From contig JBJEHD010000037.1 in the NCBI GenBank assembly GCA_051875715.1, forward strand, positions 1-63,652: a DNA stretch of 63,652 nt, read 5' to 3'. The notes below the pieces were generated by a model. That model made no database searches. It was not told the origin of the DNA and was given only the letters and a program-made list of their open reading frames with translations. This stretch comes from DYCT01 sp051875715 (GTDB lineage: Bacteria > Bacteroidota > Bacteroidia > Bacteroidales > Bacteroidaceae). The translations under genes and the position numbers were made by a program. Positions 16,877-24,894 of the stretch are shown piece by piece; the first letter of the stretch is position 1, and each line of letters starts with the position of its first letter.

Positions 16877-18175
16877 TCAGAGGTAGTCCACCACTTGGGG
16901 CAGTTTCATGCTGTTCGAACCCTTGATGAGGATGCAGAAGCCTTGGGGCGGATTCTGCTGCAGCACCTGTATGGCCGCGGCAGCGTCCGCCACCACGGGC
17001 AGCGTGGTCCGTGTGGCCTGAAACTCGCATCCGGCCAGCAGCACGCGTTCGAATCCGCATTGCTCCACCAGGTCGGCAATCTTCTGGTGCTCCTCGGCGC
17101 TGGCCTCGCCCAGTTCCTTCATGTCGCCCAGGATGACCATCTTGTGCGGGGCGCGGATGTTTCGGAAGTTCTGCAGGGCGGCGGCCATGCTGGTCGGGTT
17201 GGCGTTGTAGGCGTCGATGATGAGTTGGTTGCGTCCCGTGTCCTTCAGTTGCGACCGGTTGTTTTGCGGGTCGTAGGCCTCCAGGGCGTGAACGATTTGT
17301 TCGGCCGGCACGCCGAAGTATGTGCCGACGGTTACGGCGGCCAGGGCGTTGTCCAGGTTGTAACTCCCGATGAGGCGCATCCGCACGTCGTGGCTCGCCT
17401 CCTCGCCCGCCTTTCTCCAGCGGAAGGCCAGGAAGGAGCTGCAGTCCGTCAGTTGTCCGCTGACGTACAGACCCTCCTCCGTGCCGTAGTCGGTATGGGG
17501 CAGTCCGGCCGCGATGGCGGTCAGGTGGGGGTTGTCGTGGGCCAGGAAGATGTGGCCTCCCGCTCGCTGGCGCAGGAAGTCGTAGAGTTCGCCTTTGGTG
17601 CGGATTACGCCTTCGAACGAGCCGAAGCCCTCCAGGTGTGCTTTCCCTACGTTGGTGATGAGTCCGCAGTCCGGCTCGGCTATCTCCACCAGTTCGCGGA
17701 TGTCTCCCGGATGGCTGGCGCCCATCTCCACGACGGCCAGTTCATGCTCCGGCTTCAGGCGAAGCAGGGTGAGGGGGACGCCGATGTGGTTGTTCAGGTT
17801 TCCTTGTGTGCAGAGGATGTGGTATTTCTCGGACAGCACGGCGGCAATCAGTTCCTTGGTGGTGGTTTTCCCGTTGGTGCCCGTGATGCCGACGATGCGC
17901 GTCCCCAGCATGCGCCGGTGCAGACGGGCCAGTTGCTGCAGGGCGGCGAGGCAGTCCTCCACCAGAATGATGCGCCCTTTCGGGTCGTTGGCGTATGCCG
18001 GTTCGTCGACGACGGCGTAGGCGCACCCCTTCTCCAAAGCCTGGGTGGCAAAGGCGTTCCCGTTGAACGAAGCCCCTTTCAAGGCGAAAAAGATGGAACC
18101 TTCCGGGCAGTTCCGGCTGTCGGTCGTGACGGTGGGGTGTTCGCAAAACAGCGTATAGAGTTTTTCCATTTCCAT
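16877..18175 (-). CDS. murF: UDP-N-acetylmuramoyl-tripeptide--D-alanyl-D-alanine ligase
   Basis: 432 residues. It adds D-Ala-D-Ala to UDP-MurNAc-tripeptide in the cytoplasm. The N-terminal TDSR motif binds UDP, the ATP loop is GITGTNGKTTTKELI, and VVEMGASHPGDI, NVGKAHLEGFG and DAYNANPTSM are Mur-ligase signatures. The start could be Met1 or Met3. It converges with the lamin-tail gene (8 bp between stops) and shares a divergent promoter region with the phosphoesterase. Confidence 0.96.
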   Translation of the reverse strand: MEMEKLYTLFCEHPTVTTDSRNCPEGSIFFALKGASFNGNAFATQALEKGCAYAVVDEPAYANDPKGRIILVEDCLAALQQLARLHRRMLGTRIVGITGTNGKTTTKELIAAVLSEKYHILCTQGNLNNHIGVPLTLLRLKPEHELAVVEMGASHPGDIRELVEIAEPDCGLITNVGKAHLEGFGSFEGVIRTKGELYDFLRQRAGGHIFLAHDNPHLTAIAAGLPHTDYGTEEGLYVSGQLTDCSSFLAFRWRKAGEEASHDVRMRLIGSYNLDNALAAVTVGTYFGVPAEQIVHALEAYDPQNNRSQLKDTGRNQLIIDAYNANPTSMAAALQNFRNIRAPHKMVILGDMKELGEASAEEHQKIADLVEQCGFERVLLAGCEFQATRTTLPVVADAAAAIQVLQQNPPQGFCILIKGSNSMKLPQVVDYL

Positions 18176-18200
18176 GATAGTCTGTGGCTTTAGTCGGGTG

Positions 18201-18236
18201 CAAACTTACATAAAAAAAAGTTTTTGCGTACTTTTG
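18201..18236. promoter_or_regulatory. Divergent -7 elements for murF and the phosphoesterase
   Basis: Two -7 boxes face apart: complement TAAGTTTG at 18201-18208 for murF (leftward) and TACTTTTG at 18229-18236 for the rightward gene. Only 20 bp separates them, so both promoters must overlap. The rightward box also argues that the phosphoesterase starts at 18255 rather than further upstream. Confidence 0.55.
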
Positions 18237-18254
18237 CTCGCTGATTTTACGGGT

Positions 18255-19400
18255 ATGCGTTATCTGATAAGTGTTTGTATGTTGATGGCCCTCACCGAGG
18301 GGTATCTGTGGTGGACGTTCGTGCGCCGGTGGCGTCGGTGCGTCCGGTGGGTCTGTGCGTTGCCGCTGCTGGCGGCAGCAGCCGGTCTTCTTGTGGGCTG
18401 GCTGGCCGATTGGCCGCAGGTGTGGCTGATGAGTTTCCTGTCGTATGCCCTTTTCTTCTTTGTCCCGAAATTGCTGTTTTCGGTCTGTTCGGCGGTGGGG
18501 CGGCTGGTGCGACGTTGGTCTCCGCGCCTGTCCCGGCTGGCCGACGGTCTGGGCCTGCTGGCCGCCCTTGCCGGCTTGTGCATCACGCTCTACGGCTCCG
18601 TGTGGGGTTGGCGGCGGTTGGTCGTGAACGAGCGTGTGCTGACGTTTCCCGACCTGCCGGTTGCTTTCGATGGATATACGCTGGTCCAGCTTTCCGATTT
18701 GCACATCGGCACCTTTGCGTTCTCGCCTGCCACGGTGGACGAGATTGTCCGGCAGGTCAATGCGTTGCAGCCGGACGTGGTGCTTTTCACCGGCGACCTG
18801 GTCAACCGCTTGCCTGACGAGTTGAAGCCTTTTGTCGACACCTTGTCCGGGCTGCGTGCGCGCGACGGCGTGTTCTCGGTCATGGGCAATCACGATTATG
18901 GCGGCTATGTGCGTCATGCCAGTCCCGACAGCAAACGGAGAAGCCAGAAAGAGTTGCAGGCCTGCCAGCAGGCGATGGGATGGCAATTGCTGCGCAACGA
19001 GCACCGCCTCATCCGTCGCGGGACGGACAGCCTCGCCGTGGTGGGTGTGGAGAATGCCGGGCTTCCTCCTTATCCGGCGTATTCCGACCTCCCGGCAGCC
19101 CTCGAAGGCCTGTCGGCCGGCTCGTTTCAGATACTCTTGAGTCACGACCCCACCCATTGGAGGCGCGAGGTGTTGCCGCGTTCGGCTGTTCAACTGACGC
19201 TCTCGGGACACACCCATGCCATGCAAGTGCTTATTGCCGGCTTCACCCCCTCCCGTTGGACGTATGCCGAGTGGGGCGGTTGTTACCGCGAAGGGGCCCG
19301 GGTGCTCTACGTCAACACGGGTACAGGCAGCAACCTTCCCTTCCGTTTCGGGGCCTGGCCGGAAATCACCGTCCTGCGTCTGAAGAGGGGGCATGACTGA
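18255..19400 (+). CDS. Membrane-anchored calcineurin-like metallophosphoesterase
   Basis: 381 residues. The N-terminal ~125 residues form three to four transmembrane helices. The phosphoesterase domain has all metal-binding motifs: LSDLHIG, FTGDLVN, MGNHDYGG, LSHDP and SGHTHAMQ. This is the YkuE/YaeI-like architecture, in which relatives act on lipid or nucleotide-lipid pyrophosphates; the substrate here is not known. The catalytic domain probably faces the side set by an odd or even helix count, which cannot be fixed by eye. The start at 18255 is downstream of the promoter. Confidence 0.85.
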   Translation: MRYLISVCMLMALTEGYLWWTFVRRWRRCVRWVCALPLLAAAAGLLVGWLADWPQVWLMSFLSYALFFFVPKLLFSVCSAVGRLVRRWSPRLSRLADGLGLLAALAGLCITLYGSVWGWRRLVVNERVLTFPDLPVAFDGYTLVQLSDLHIGTFAFSPATVDEIVRQVNALQPDVVLFTGDLVNRLPDELKPFVDTLSGLRARDGVFSVMGNHDYGGYVRHASPDSKRRSQKELQACQQAMGWQLLRNEHRLIRRGTDSLAVVGVENAGLPPYPAYSDLPAALEGLSAGSFQILLSHDPTHWRREVLPRSAVQLTLSGHTHAMQVLIAGFTPSRWTYAEWGGCYREGARVLYVNTGTGSNLPFRFGAWPEITVLRLKRGHD

Positions 19401-19456
19401 ACACTTCATCTGCGGGTGTCAGCACCGGCATTGGGGAAGATGGTCCGATGGCGTTC

Positions 19457-20470
19457 CTACCGTTTGACATTCATGCTTTTGCGTGCCTTGACGCGTTGGA
19501 TGAAGAACGTGAAGATTTTCTTGGCGTCTTCCAACGATGTGAACTGGTCCTTGTTGGCGGCACCGGTAAGATGTTTGACAATGGCCGCTTCGGGATGGAA
19601 TTGCAAGCCCATGACCAGTGTCTTGTCGGTTCGTTCGATGGCTTCAATCATCTCCAGATTGTTGACAGTGGTGTAGCCAGTCATTCTCAACGGCGTCTCT
19701 TCCACGCTAAGCAGCGACTGATGATGCCAAGAGGGAACATTGCGCATCTCGTCGCCGGCCATGTCGTGGAGGATGGATCCCGGCACTACGCTGACGTTGT
19801 GTGGCGAATAGTCGCGGTAGGCATCGGGACTTGTCTTTTCGTTGCGATGGATGTAGTTGTATTCTTCTCCTCTTTGGGCAAAGAAGGTGGGGATGTCCTG
19901 TATCACGGTTGCTCCGCTTGCTACGCCAAGCATTTGCATCCCGCGGCAGAATCCTAACACGCTGATGTCTTGTTTCAGGCAATAGCCCATGAGCGCAAAG
20001 TCGTTCACGTCTCGCGTGGCGTTGTAGTCCCGTTCGGCTTCTATCCCGTGCCAAGGTTGAGGTGTGGCAAACAAGGAGGGGCTGATGTCTTCTCCGCCTG
20101 TAAAGATGATGGCATCGATGTCTTTGGCGATGTCGGCGGCATTGTTTTTACTCTCGGCTGCCCGCAATTTGCCGGCAGCCGAGAGTGTGAGGCATCCCAC
20201 CTCGTCCACGTTCTCCTGGCTTACCTGGTTGCCGGTATAGGAAAGGTCATGGCAAACGACCTGTTGCAAGAGTACCGGGGTGGCTCCACACGCTTCGAGG
20301 GTGGTCACGACGTTGGTGTAAAACTCGGAATCCAGATCACTTCGCCATGATATGCCAATTCGGACAGGGTCGTCGGGACGCGGTTGGTCGGGGTTGTGGC
20401 AAGAGGCCCAAAGCAGGGCTGCAAGTGCTATGAGCAGCACGGAGAATTTGGATGTAATGTCTTTTCTCAT
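19457..20470 (-). CDS. Exported class I glutamine amidotransferase lipoprotein (peptidase C26-like)
   Basis: 337 residues from Met at 20470 (an alternative Met lies 6 codons upstream). The signal ends in lipobox WASC with Cys24, so this is a lipoprotein. The mature domain is a gamma-glutamyl hydrolase/PuuD-type amidotransferase: IIFTGGEDISP, nucleophile elbow GFCRGMQML, and the His-Glu pair in LQFHPEAA. Cytoplasmic relatives cleave gamma-glutamyl-GABA or folate polyglutamates. An exported lipid-anchored form suggests scavenging of gamma-glutamyl compounds in the periplasm or on the surface. It converges with the phosphoesterase (56-bp gap). Confidence 0.85.
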   Translation of the reverse strand: MRKDITSKFSVLLIALAALLWASCHNPDQPRPDDPVRIGISWRSDLDSEFYTNVVTTLEACGATPVLLQQVVCHDLSYTGNQVSQENVDEVGCLTLSAAGKLRAAESKNNAADIAKDIDAIIFTGGEDISPSLFATPQPWHGIEAERDYNATRDVNDFALMGYCLKQDISVLGFCRGMQMLGVASGATVIQDIPTFFAQRGEEYNYIHRNEKTSPDAYRDYSPHNVSVVPGSILHDMAGDEMRNVPSWHHQSLLSVEETPLRMTGYTTVNNLEMIEAIERTDKTLVMGLQFHPEAAIVKHLTGAANKDQFTSLEDAKKIFTFFIQRVKARKSMNVKR

Positions 20471-20848
20471 CACGAAATGTTCCCTCATCGGGATTATAAC
20501 AGGTTGTTTAATCAGAACTGCACCTATAGGTGCGTATACAGCAATGCAATGTTCGCAAAATAGTTCGGTATTGGCAAGCTTGGAACGAAAAATCTGGAGC
20601 AGATATGGTAAGTTGGTAAATCAGATATATTGCAATAGCAATTACAGCCCATGCTGAAGTCCTTTTAGGACAAGAATCTATAGCATGGCTCGTGTGAAGT
20701 TTTGCTGTGGCATCTCTTGCGAAAGGGATGTGGATGTATTCCTCCTGTCGAATCTTTAGGTGTCATGGATGACGTTTTTGCCTCTTTAGTAAAGCAACCC
20801 GAATTTCATGGCCCAAGTTTTTTGTCTTGGTGGTAAATTTGGCATTTT

Positions 20849-20897
20849 TGCACTCACGCAGTGCATTATTTGCGAAAAAATGCACTATGTGAGTGCA
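20849..20897. repeat. Nested inverted repeat
   Basis: Arms 20849-20867 and 20879-20897 are complementary at 17 of 19 positions. Within each arm, TGCACT and AGTGCA or a close variant form a smaller dyad. Loop is 11 bp. There is no T-run directly after the right arm, so it is not an ordinary terminator; it resembles REP/BIME-like palindromic elements. Confidence 0.7.
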
Positions 20898-20961
20898 TTT
20901 TCGGGTTGTTATGTCCAAAAGCGATGCAATTGCTGCCTCTTTCAGGCTTCAGTTTAGGACG

Positions 20962-20994
20962 AAAAAAAGAGGCAAGCGGGATGGCTTGCCTCTT
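20962..20994 (-). terminator. Intrinsic terminator of the glucokinase gene
   Basis: Stem AGAGGCAAGC / GCTTGCCTCT (20968-20977 and 20984-20993), followed on the minus strand by a run of T residues. It lies just past the glucokinase stop. Confidence 0.85.
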
Positions 20995-21015
20995 TATATA
21001 TAATAGGATGGAGGA

Positions 21016-21993
21016 TTAGTCCAGTTCCTTCAGTTCCCATGCCAAAGCACTGGCACCGAGCACGGCGGCATCGGAGTCTTTCAACTCGGAAATCAACAGT
21101 TTCGTCTTGCCTTTGTAGATGTTCAGGACGTTGGCTTCGATGGATTCGGCTACCGGCTTCATGATGTAGTCGCCGGACTTGGTCAATCCGCCAAACAGGA
21201 TGATGGCTTCCGGGCTGGAGAAGGAGATGAAATCGGCAATGGCCTCACCCAGGATGTTGCCGGTGAAGCGGAAGATTTCTTTCGCCAGTTCGTCGCCTTT
21301 GACGGCGGCATCATACACGTCTTTCGACACGATGTCTTCGGCCGGAATGTCGCGCAGCAAACTCGGTTCGGTGCGTGCGGCCAGGAATTCGCGTGCTGTG
21401 CGGGCCACACCCGTGGCCGAGCAGTAAGTCTCCAAGCAACCTTTGCGGCCGCATCCGCAGAGTCGGCCTTCGCGGCGGATGATGACGTGGCCCAATTCGC
21501 CGGCAAAACCGTCGTGGCCGTACACCAGTTGTCCGTTGATGACGATACCGCTACCTACGCCTGTGCCCAACGTGATGACGATGAAGTCCTTCATGCCGCG
21601 TGCGGCTCCGTAGGTCATTTCGCCAACGGCGGCTGCATTGGCATCGTTGGTCAGTGCCGTGGGGATGCCGAGTCGTTCTTCAAACAAGGCTGCCAAGGGG
21701 ATGACGCCCTTCCAGGGAAGGTTGGGGGCGAACTCGATGGTTCCACTATAATAGTTTCCGTTGGGAGCACCGATACCGATGCCTTTGATTTTTTCCACAC
21801 CGCCTTGCGACTCGATTAGCGGAAGCAGGTTGGAACATACGGCATCAACGTAATCTTCGATTTGCGTGTAGGCTTGGGTCTTTACAGAACCGATGGAAAG
21901 AATGTTGCCTCGTGCGTCAACAATGCCGAAGACGGTGTTCGTTCCACCTATGTCAATACCCACCACATAGGGTTTTTCCATGTTTGTCATCAT
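21016..21993 (-). CDS. ROK-family glucokinase
   Basis: 325 residues. N-terminal ATP loop VGIDIGGTNTVFGIVD, sugar-binding NDANAAAVGE, ELGHVIIRREG and the zinc motif CGCGRKGCLET that defines ROK kinases. It most likely phosphorylates glucose or a related hexose in the cytoplasm. Several Met codons near the start (residues 1, 2 and 5) leave the exact start open. Single gene with its own terminator. Confidence 0.9.
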   Translation of the reverse strand: MMTNMEKPYVVGIDIGGTNTVFGIVDARGNILSIGSVKTQAYTQIEDYVDAVCSNLLPLIESQGGVEKIKGIGIGAPNGNYYSGTIEFAPNLPWKGVIPLAALFEERLGIPTALTNDANAAAVGEMTYGAARGMKDFIVITLGTGVGSGIVINGQLVYGHDGFAGELGHVIIRREGRLCGCGRKGCLETYCSATGVARTAREFLAARTEPSLLRDIPAEDIVSKDVYDAAVKGDELAKEIFRFTGNILGEAIADFISFSSPEAIILFGGLTKSGDYIMKPVAESIEANVLNIYKGKTKLLISELKDSDAAVLGASALAWELKELD

Positions 21994-22117
21994 GATATTG
22001 ATTCTTTTATAGGGTTAGTTTACTGGTTCACAAATTACGGAAAGAAGAACGAAACGACAAAATGTTTTTTCGCTTTTCTTGAACTACTTTATCATTTTTT
22101 TGTGAGATGCGCTGCCG

Positions 22118-22951
22118 CTATGCCAGGCGTGTCTCTTCGTCGTCCAACACGACAAGCCGTCGTTTGTAAAGGTCGCCCAGGGCCTTTTTGAAGGTTTTCT
22201 TGCTGACCTGGAAGGCGTCGTAGATGGCGTCGGCGGGCGATTTGTCGCCGTAGGGGATGCTGCCGCCGCGTTCGCGAAGGATGGCGAGGAGGGTTTCGGC
22301 GAAGTCGTCTACCTTCTGGAAACCGGCCTTTTGCAGTTCCAAGTCGATTTTCCCGTCGGAGCGTACCTGTTTGACGTAGGCCGTCAGTTTGTCGCCTATC
22401 TGGAGGGGACGGAAAACCTCGTTGGCATAGATGAGGCCGCCGTATTGTCCTTCGACGATGGCCTTGTAGCCCAGATGGCTCCGTTGCCAGATCAAGACCT
22501 CCACCCGGTCGCCGGGGAGGTAGGCCGGCATGGTCCGGGAGAGGTACCGCTCCACCTTCGACGAGGCCATGATGCGATAGCTTTCTTCGTCGATGTGCGC
22601 ATGGACGACGTATCGCTGTCCGATTTGCATCCGTTCTCGTTGTTCGCGGAAGGGGACGAACAGGTCTTTCATCAACCCCCAGCGGAGGAAGGCTCCGTAT
22701 TCGTTGGTCCACGCCACCTCCAGACAGGCGAACTCTCCTACCTGGATGAGTGGTTTGAGCGTAGTGGCCACCAATCGTTCTTCGTTGTCCAAATAGAGGA
22801 ATACGTTCACCTCGTCGCTCGGCTGGCATCCTTCGGGCACATAGCGGGCTGGCAACAAGATTTCTTCACCGTCGCCGCCGTCCAGATAGACGCCGAAGTC
22901 GACTTCCTTCACTACCTTTAGCCGATTAAATTTTCCTAATTCTAATTGCAT
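22118..22951 (-). CDS. cvfB: S1 domain RNA-binding protein, CvfB/YitL family
   Basis: 277 residues. Consecutive OB/S1-like domains begin FNRLKVVKEVDFGVYLDGG, a characteristic start. GEFACLEVAWTNEYGAFLRWGL and GQYGGLIYANEVF mark the next ones. The last ~60 residues form a winged helix (SPADAIYDAFQVSKKTFKKALGDLYKR). In Staphylococcus the family affects virulence gene expression by RNA binding; the role here is inferred only from the fold. Single gene; -7 element at 22969-22976. Confidence 0.88.
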   Translation of the reverse strand: MQLELGKFNRLKVVKEVDFGVYLDGGDGEEILLPARYVPEGCQPSDEVNVFLYLDNEERLVATTLKPLIQVGEFACLEVAWTNEYGAFLRWGLMKDLFVPFREQRERMQIGQRYVVHAHIDEESYRIMASSKVERYLSRTMPAYLPGDRVEVLIWQRSHLGYKAIVEGQYGGLIYANEVFRPLQIGDKLTAYVKQVRSDGKIDLELQKAGFQKVDDFAETLLAILRERGGSIPYGDKSPADAIYDAFQVSKKTFKKALGDLYKRRLVVLDDEETRLA

Positions 22952-22968
22952 GGTTGTAATTTTGTGGC

Positions 22969-22976
22969 CAAATGTA
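22969..22976 (-). promoter_or_regulatory. -7 element of cvfB
   Basis: The complement reads TACATTTG, 17 bp upstream of the cvfB start, giving a very short leader. The -33 box is poor. Confidence 0.45.
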
Positions 22977-23119
22977 GATATAAATCATGACTTTCTCGAC
23001 AGACATCACGAAAAATAGAGGCTTCCCGTCTCTTTTATGGTCCGATTTGTGGAAACTTGTTGGCTGAGGAGTCTTGTCGTGCATCGGAAGGAGAGAGCGG
23101 GTGCGAATAATCGGAGCGT

Positions 23120-23153
23120 TTTGTGGCGGAAAGAACAAAAAGCATTACCTTTG
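23120..23153 (+). promoter_or_regulatory. Promoter of the alcohol dehydrogenase gene
   Basis: TTTG at 23120-23123 and TACCTTTG at 23146-23153 with a 22-bp spacer, a good Bacteroidales promoter. It overlaps the in-frame ATG at 23123, showing that the true start is the ATG at 23183. Confidence 0.7.
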
Positions 23154-23182
23154 TTGACCTAAACGAACAAAACGATAGAAAG

Positions 23183-24325
23183 ATGGATAATTTTATTTTT
23201 CAAAATCCCACTCGCCTGATATTCGGCAGGGGGATGATAGCGCAGATTGCGAACGAGATTCCGGCAGGAAAGAAAGTCATGGTCACCTTCGGTGGCGGCA
23301 GTGTGAAAAAGAACGGTGTATATGACCAAGTGATGGCGGCATTGAAGGATTTTGATGTGATCGAGTTCTGGGGCATCGAACCGAATCCGGCTGTCGAGAC
23401 GTTGCGCAAAGCGATTGCTTTGGGCAAGGAGAAAGGCGTGGACTTCCTGCTGGCCGTGGGCGGTGGCTCGGTGCTGGACGGAACGAAACTTATCTCGGCC
23501 GGTCTGCTCTACGAGGGCGATGCATGGGAACTGGTGATGAAGGGCAGCTGCAAGAACACGGTGCCGATGGGCACGGTGCTGACACTCCCTGCCACAGGCT
23601 CGGAGATGAACAACGGAGCGGTCATCTCGCGTCATGAAACGCAGGAGAAGTATCCGTTCTACTCCAACTATCCGGTGTTTTCCGTGCTGGATCCCGAGGT
23701 GACGTTTTCACTGCCGCCGTTCCAGGTGGCTTGCGGCATGGCCGACACGTTCGTTCATGTGATGGAACAATACATGACAAAGACAAACCAGTCGCGTGTG
23801 ATGGACCGCTGGGCCGAAGGCATCTTGATGATGTTGACCACGATTGCACCGATGATAAAGGAAAACCAGCAGGACTACGACCTGATGTCGCAATTCATGC
23901 TGGGCGCTACGATGGGCCTGAACGGGTTTATCGGCATGGGTGTTCCGCAAGACTGGTGTACGCACATGATTGGACACGAACTGACGGCTTTGTGCGGACT
24001 GACACACGGGGCTACGCTGGCCATTGTGTTGCCGGGCACGTTGCGCACGTTGTTTGCCAAGAAGCGTGACAAATTGTTGCAGTACGGCGAACGCATCTGG
24101 GGCATCTCGTCAGGCCTGCCTGAAACGCGCGCGATGATGGCAATCGACAAGACGGAAGATTTCTTCCGCAACCTGGGACTGGCTACCCGCTTGGGCGAAG
24201 TCGGCATCGGCGACGACATCATTGACGAGGTGGAACGCCGCTTCAACGAACGCGGTGCCGCCTATGGCGAGGATGGAGATGTGACAGGTGCCGTAGCTAA
24301 GCAGATATTGCTGAACTGCAAATAG
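23183..24325 (+). CDS. Iron-containing alcohol dehydrogenase (YqhD/BdhA-like)
   Basis: 380 residues. NAD(P)-binding FGGGSVKKNG and VGGGSVLDGTKLI, and the metal-site motifs MADTFVHVMEQY, HMIGHELTA and LTHGATLAIVLPG (Asp and His ligands of group III alcohol dehydrogenases). The GGGS plus KKNG pattern is that of NADPH-dependent butanol/aldehyde reductases, so it probably removes or reduces aldehydes. The gene stands alone, followed by a long hairpin before groES. Confidence 0.9.
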   Translation: MDNFIFQNPTRLIFGRGMIAQIANEIPAGKKVMVTFGGGSVKKNGVYDQVMAALKDFDVIEFWGIEPNPAVETLRKAIALGKEKGVDFLLAVGGGSVLDGTKLISAGLLYEGDAWELVMKGSCKNTVPMGTVLTLPATGSEMNNGAVISRHETQEKYPFYSNYPVFSVLDPEVTFSLPPFQVACGMADTFVHVMEQYMTKTNQSRVMDRWAEGILMMLTTIAPMIKENQQDYDLMSQFMLGATMGLNGFIGMGVPQDWCTHMIGHELTALCGLTHGATLAIVLPGTLRTLFAKKRDKLLQYGERIWGISSGLPETRAMMAIDKTEDFFRNLGLATRLGEVGIGDDIIDEVERRFNERGAAYGEDGDVTGAVAKQILLNCK

Positions 24326-24370
24326 ACCTGTTTCGGAAGGGCCCGATTCAAATAGGGTAAAGAATGCCGG

Positions 24371-24409
24371 CAAGGGCGTGTTGGTCTGTCAGTGGCCGGC
24401 ACGCCCTTG
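24371..24409 (+). terminator. Hairpin between alcohol dehydrogenase and groES
   Basis: Perfect 10-bp stem CAAGGGCGTG / CACGCCCTTG (24371-24380 and 24400-24409). Flanking GAATG and CATTC can extend it. No T-run. A likely 3' end of the dehydrogenase mRNA. Confidence 0.55.
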
Positions 24410-24491
24410 TCTATGCCATTCCGGCAGGAAGGGAAGGCCGCGTCCGTGACAGAAGAGGACAGAATGGCAGTGATTGGCGTTCGTCCAATTG

Positions 24492-24507
24492 TGGCACGCT
24501 TTTCGCA
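24492..24507 (+). promoter_or_regulatory. Possible sigma-54-type promoter of groESL
   Basis: TGGCACGCTTTTCGCA matches the -24/-12 consensus: GG and GC are separated by exactly 10 bp and TGGCACG is perfect, with one mismatch in the -12 half (TCGC for TTGC). Initiation would fall near 24518, about 50 bp before groES. No CIRCE element and no TAnnTTTG box are seen in this interval. Confidence 0.4.
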
Positions 24508-24570
24508 AAACACTGGTGGCCGAAAGGCAAAAACGAAATAAGGAATGTACAATTAAAAAATAGAAGCAAA

Positions 24571-24846
24571 ATGATGAACATTAAACCTTTGGCAGACAGA
24601 GTGCTCATACTCCCTGCCCCCGCAGAAGAAAAAACAATTGGTGGTATCATCATCCCGGATACGGCCAAAGAGAAACCCTTGAAAGGCGAAGTGGTGGCTG
24701 TAGGCCATGGCACGAAAGACGAAGAGATGGTACTGAAGGTAGGCGATACGGTATTGTATGGCAAGTATGCCGGTACGGAACTCGAAGTGGAAGGCACCAA
24801 GTACCTGATTATGCGTCAAAGCGACGTGCTGGCCGTGCTGGGATAA
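24571..24846 (+). CDS. groES: Co-chaperonin GroES
   Basis: 91 residues (90 if the second of two adjacent ATGs is used): NIKPLADRVLI, the mobile-loop region EEKTIGGIIIPDTAKEKP, and VLYGKYAGTEL. It forms the heptameric lid of the GroEL chamber. Upstream in-frame codons to 24364 lack GroES similarity and cross the putative promoter, so they are excluded. groEL follows after 48 bp. Confidence 0.97.
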   Translation: MMNIKPLADRVLILPAPAEEKTIGGIIIPDTAKEKPLKGEVVAVGHGTKDEEMVLKVGDTVLYGKYAGTELEVEGTKYLIMRQSDVLAVLG

Positions 24847-24894
24847 AAGAGAGAAAGAAAACAGAATCACACATAATATAAGGAGATAATTATC

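Larger units (their letters stand above)
20471..21015. other. Long intergenic region between amidotransferase lipoprotein and glucokinase
   Basis: About 545 bp. No convincing coding frame or RNA gene is seen. It contains a small GTCCTTTTAGGAC dyad around 20657-20672, a large nested inverted repeat (20849-20897) and the glucokinase terminator (20962-20994). It is AT-richer than the flanking genes. Confidence 0.6.

Noticed and set aside
15012..17060. Long leftward frame opposite the lamin-tail gene
   Set aside because: High GC keeps antisense frames open; the sequence lacks domains, and the sense frame has a signal peptide and recognisable folds.
20352..20657. Small rightward frame in the region before the glucokinase
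   Set aside because: It starts inside the amidotransferase gene on the other strand, and has no promoter or recognisable features.
24326..24570. CIRCE/HrcA operator before groES
   Set aside because: No TTAGCACTC-N9-GAGTGCTAA inverted repeat is present in this interval.
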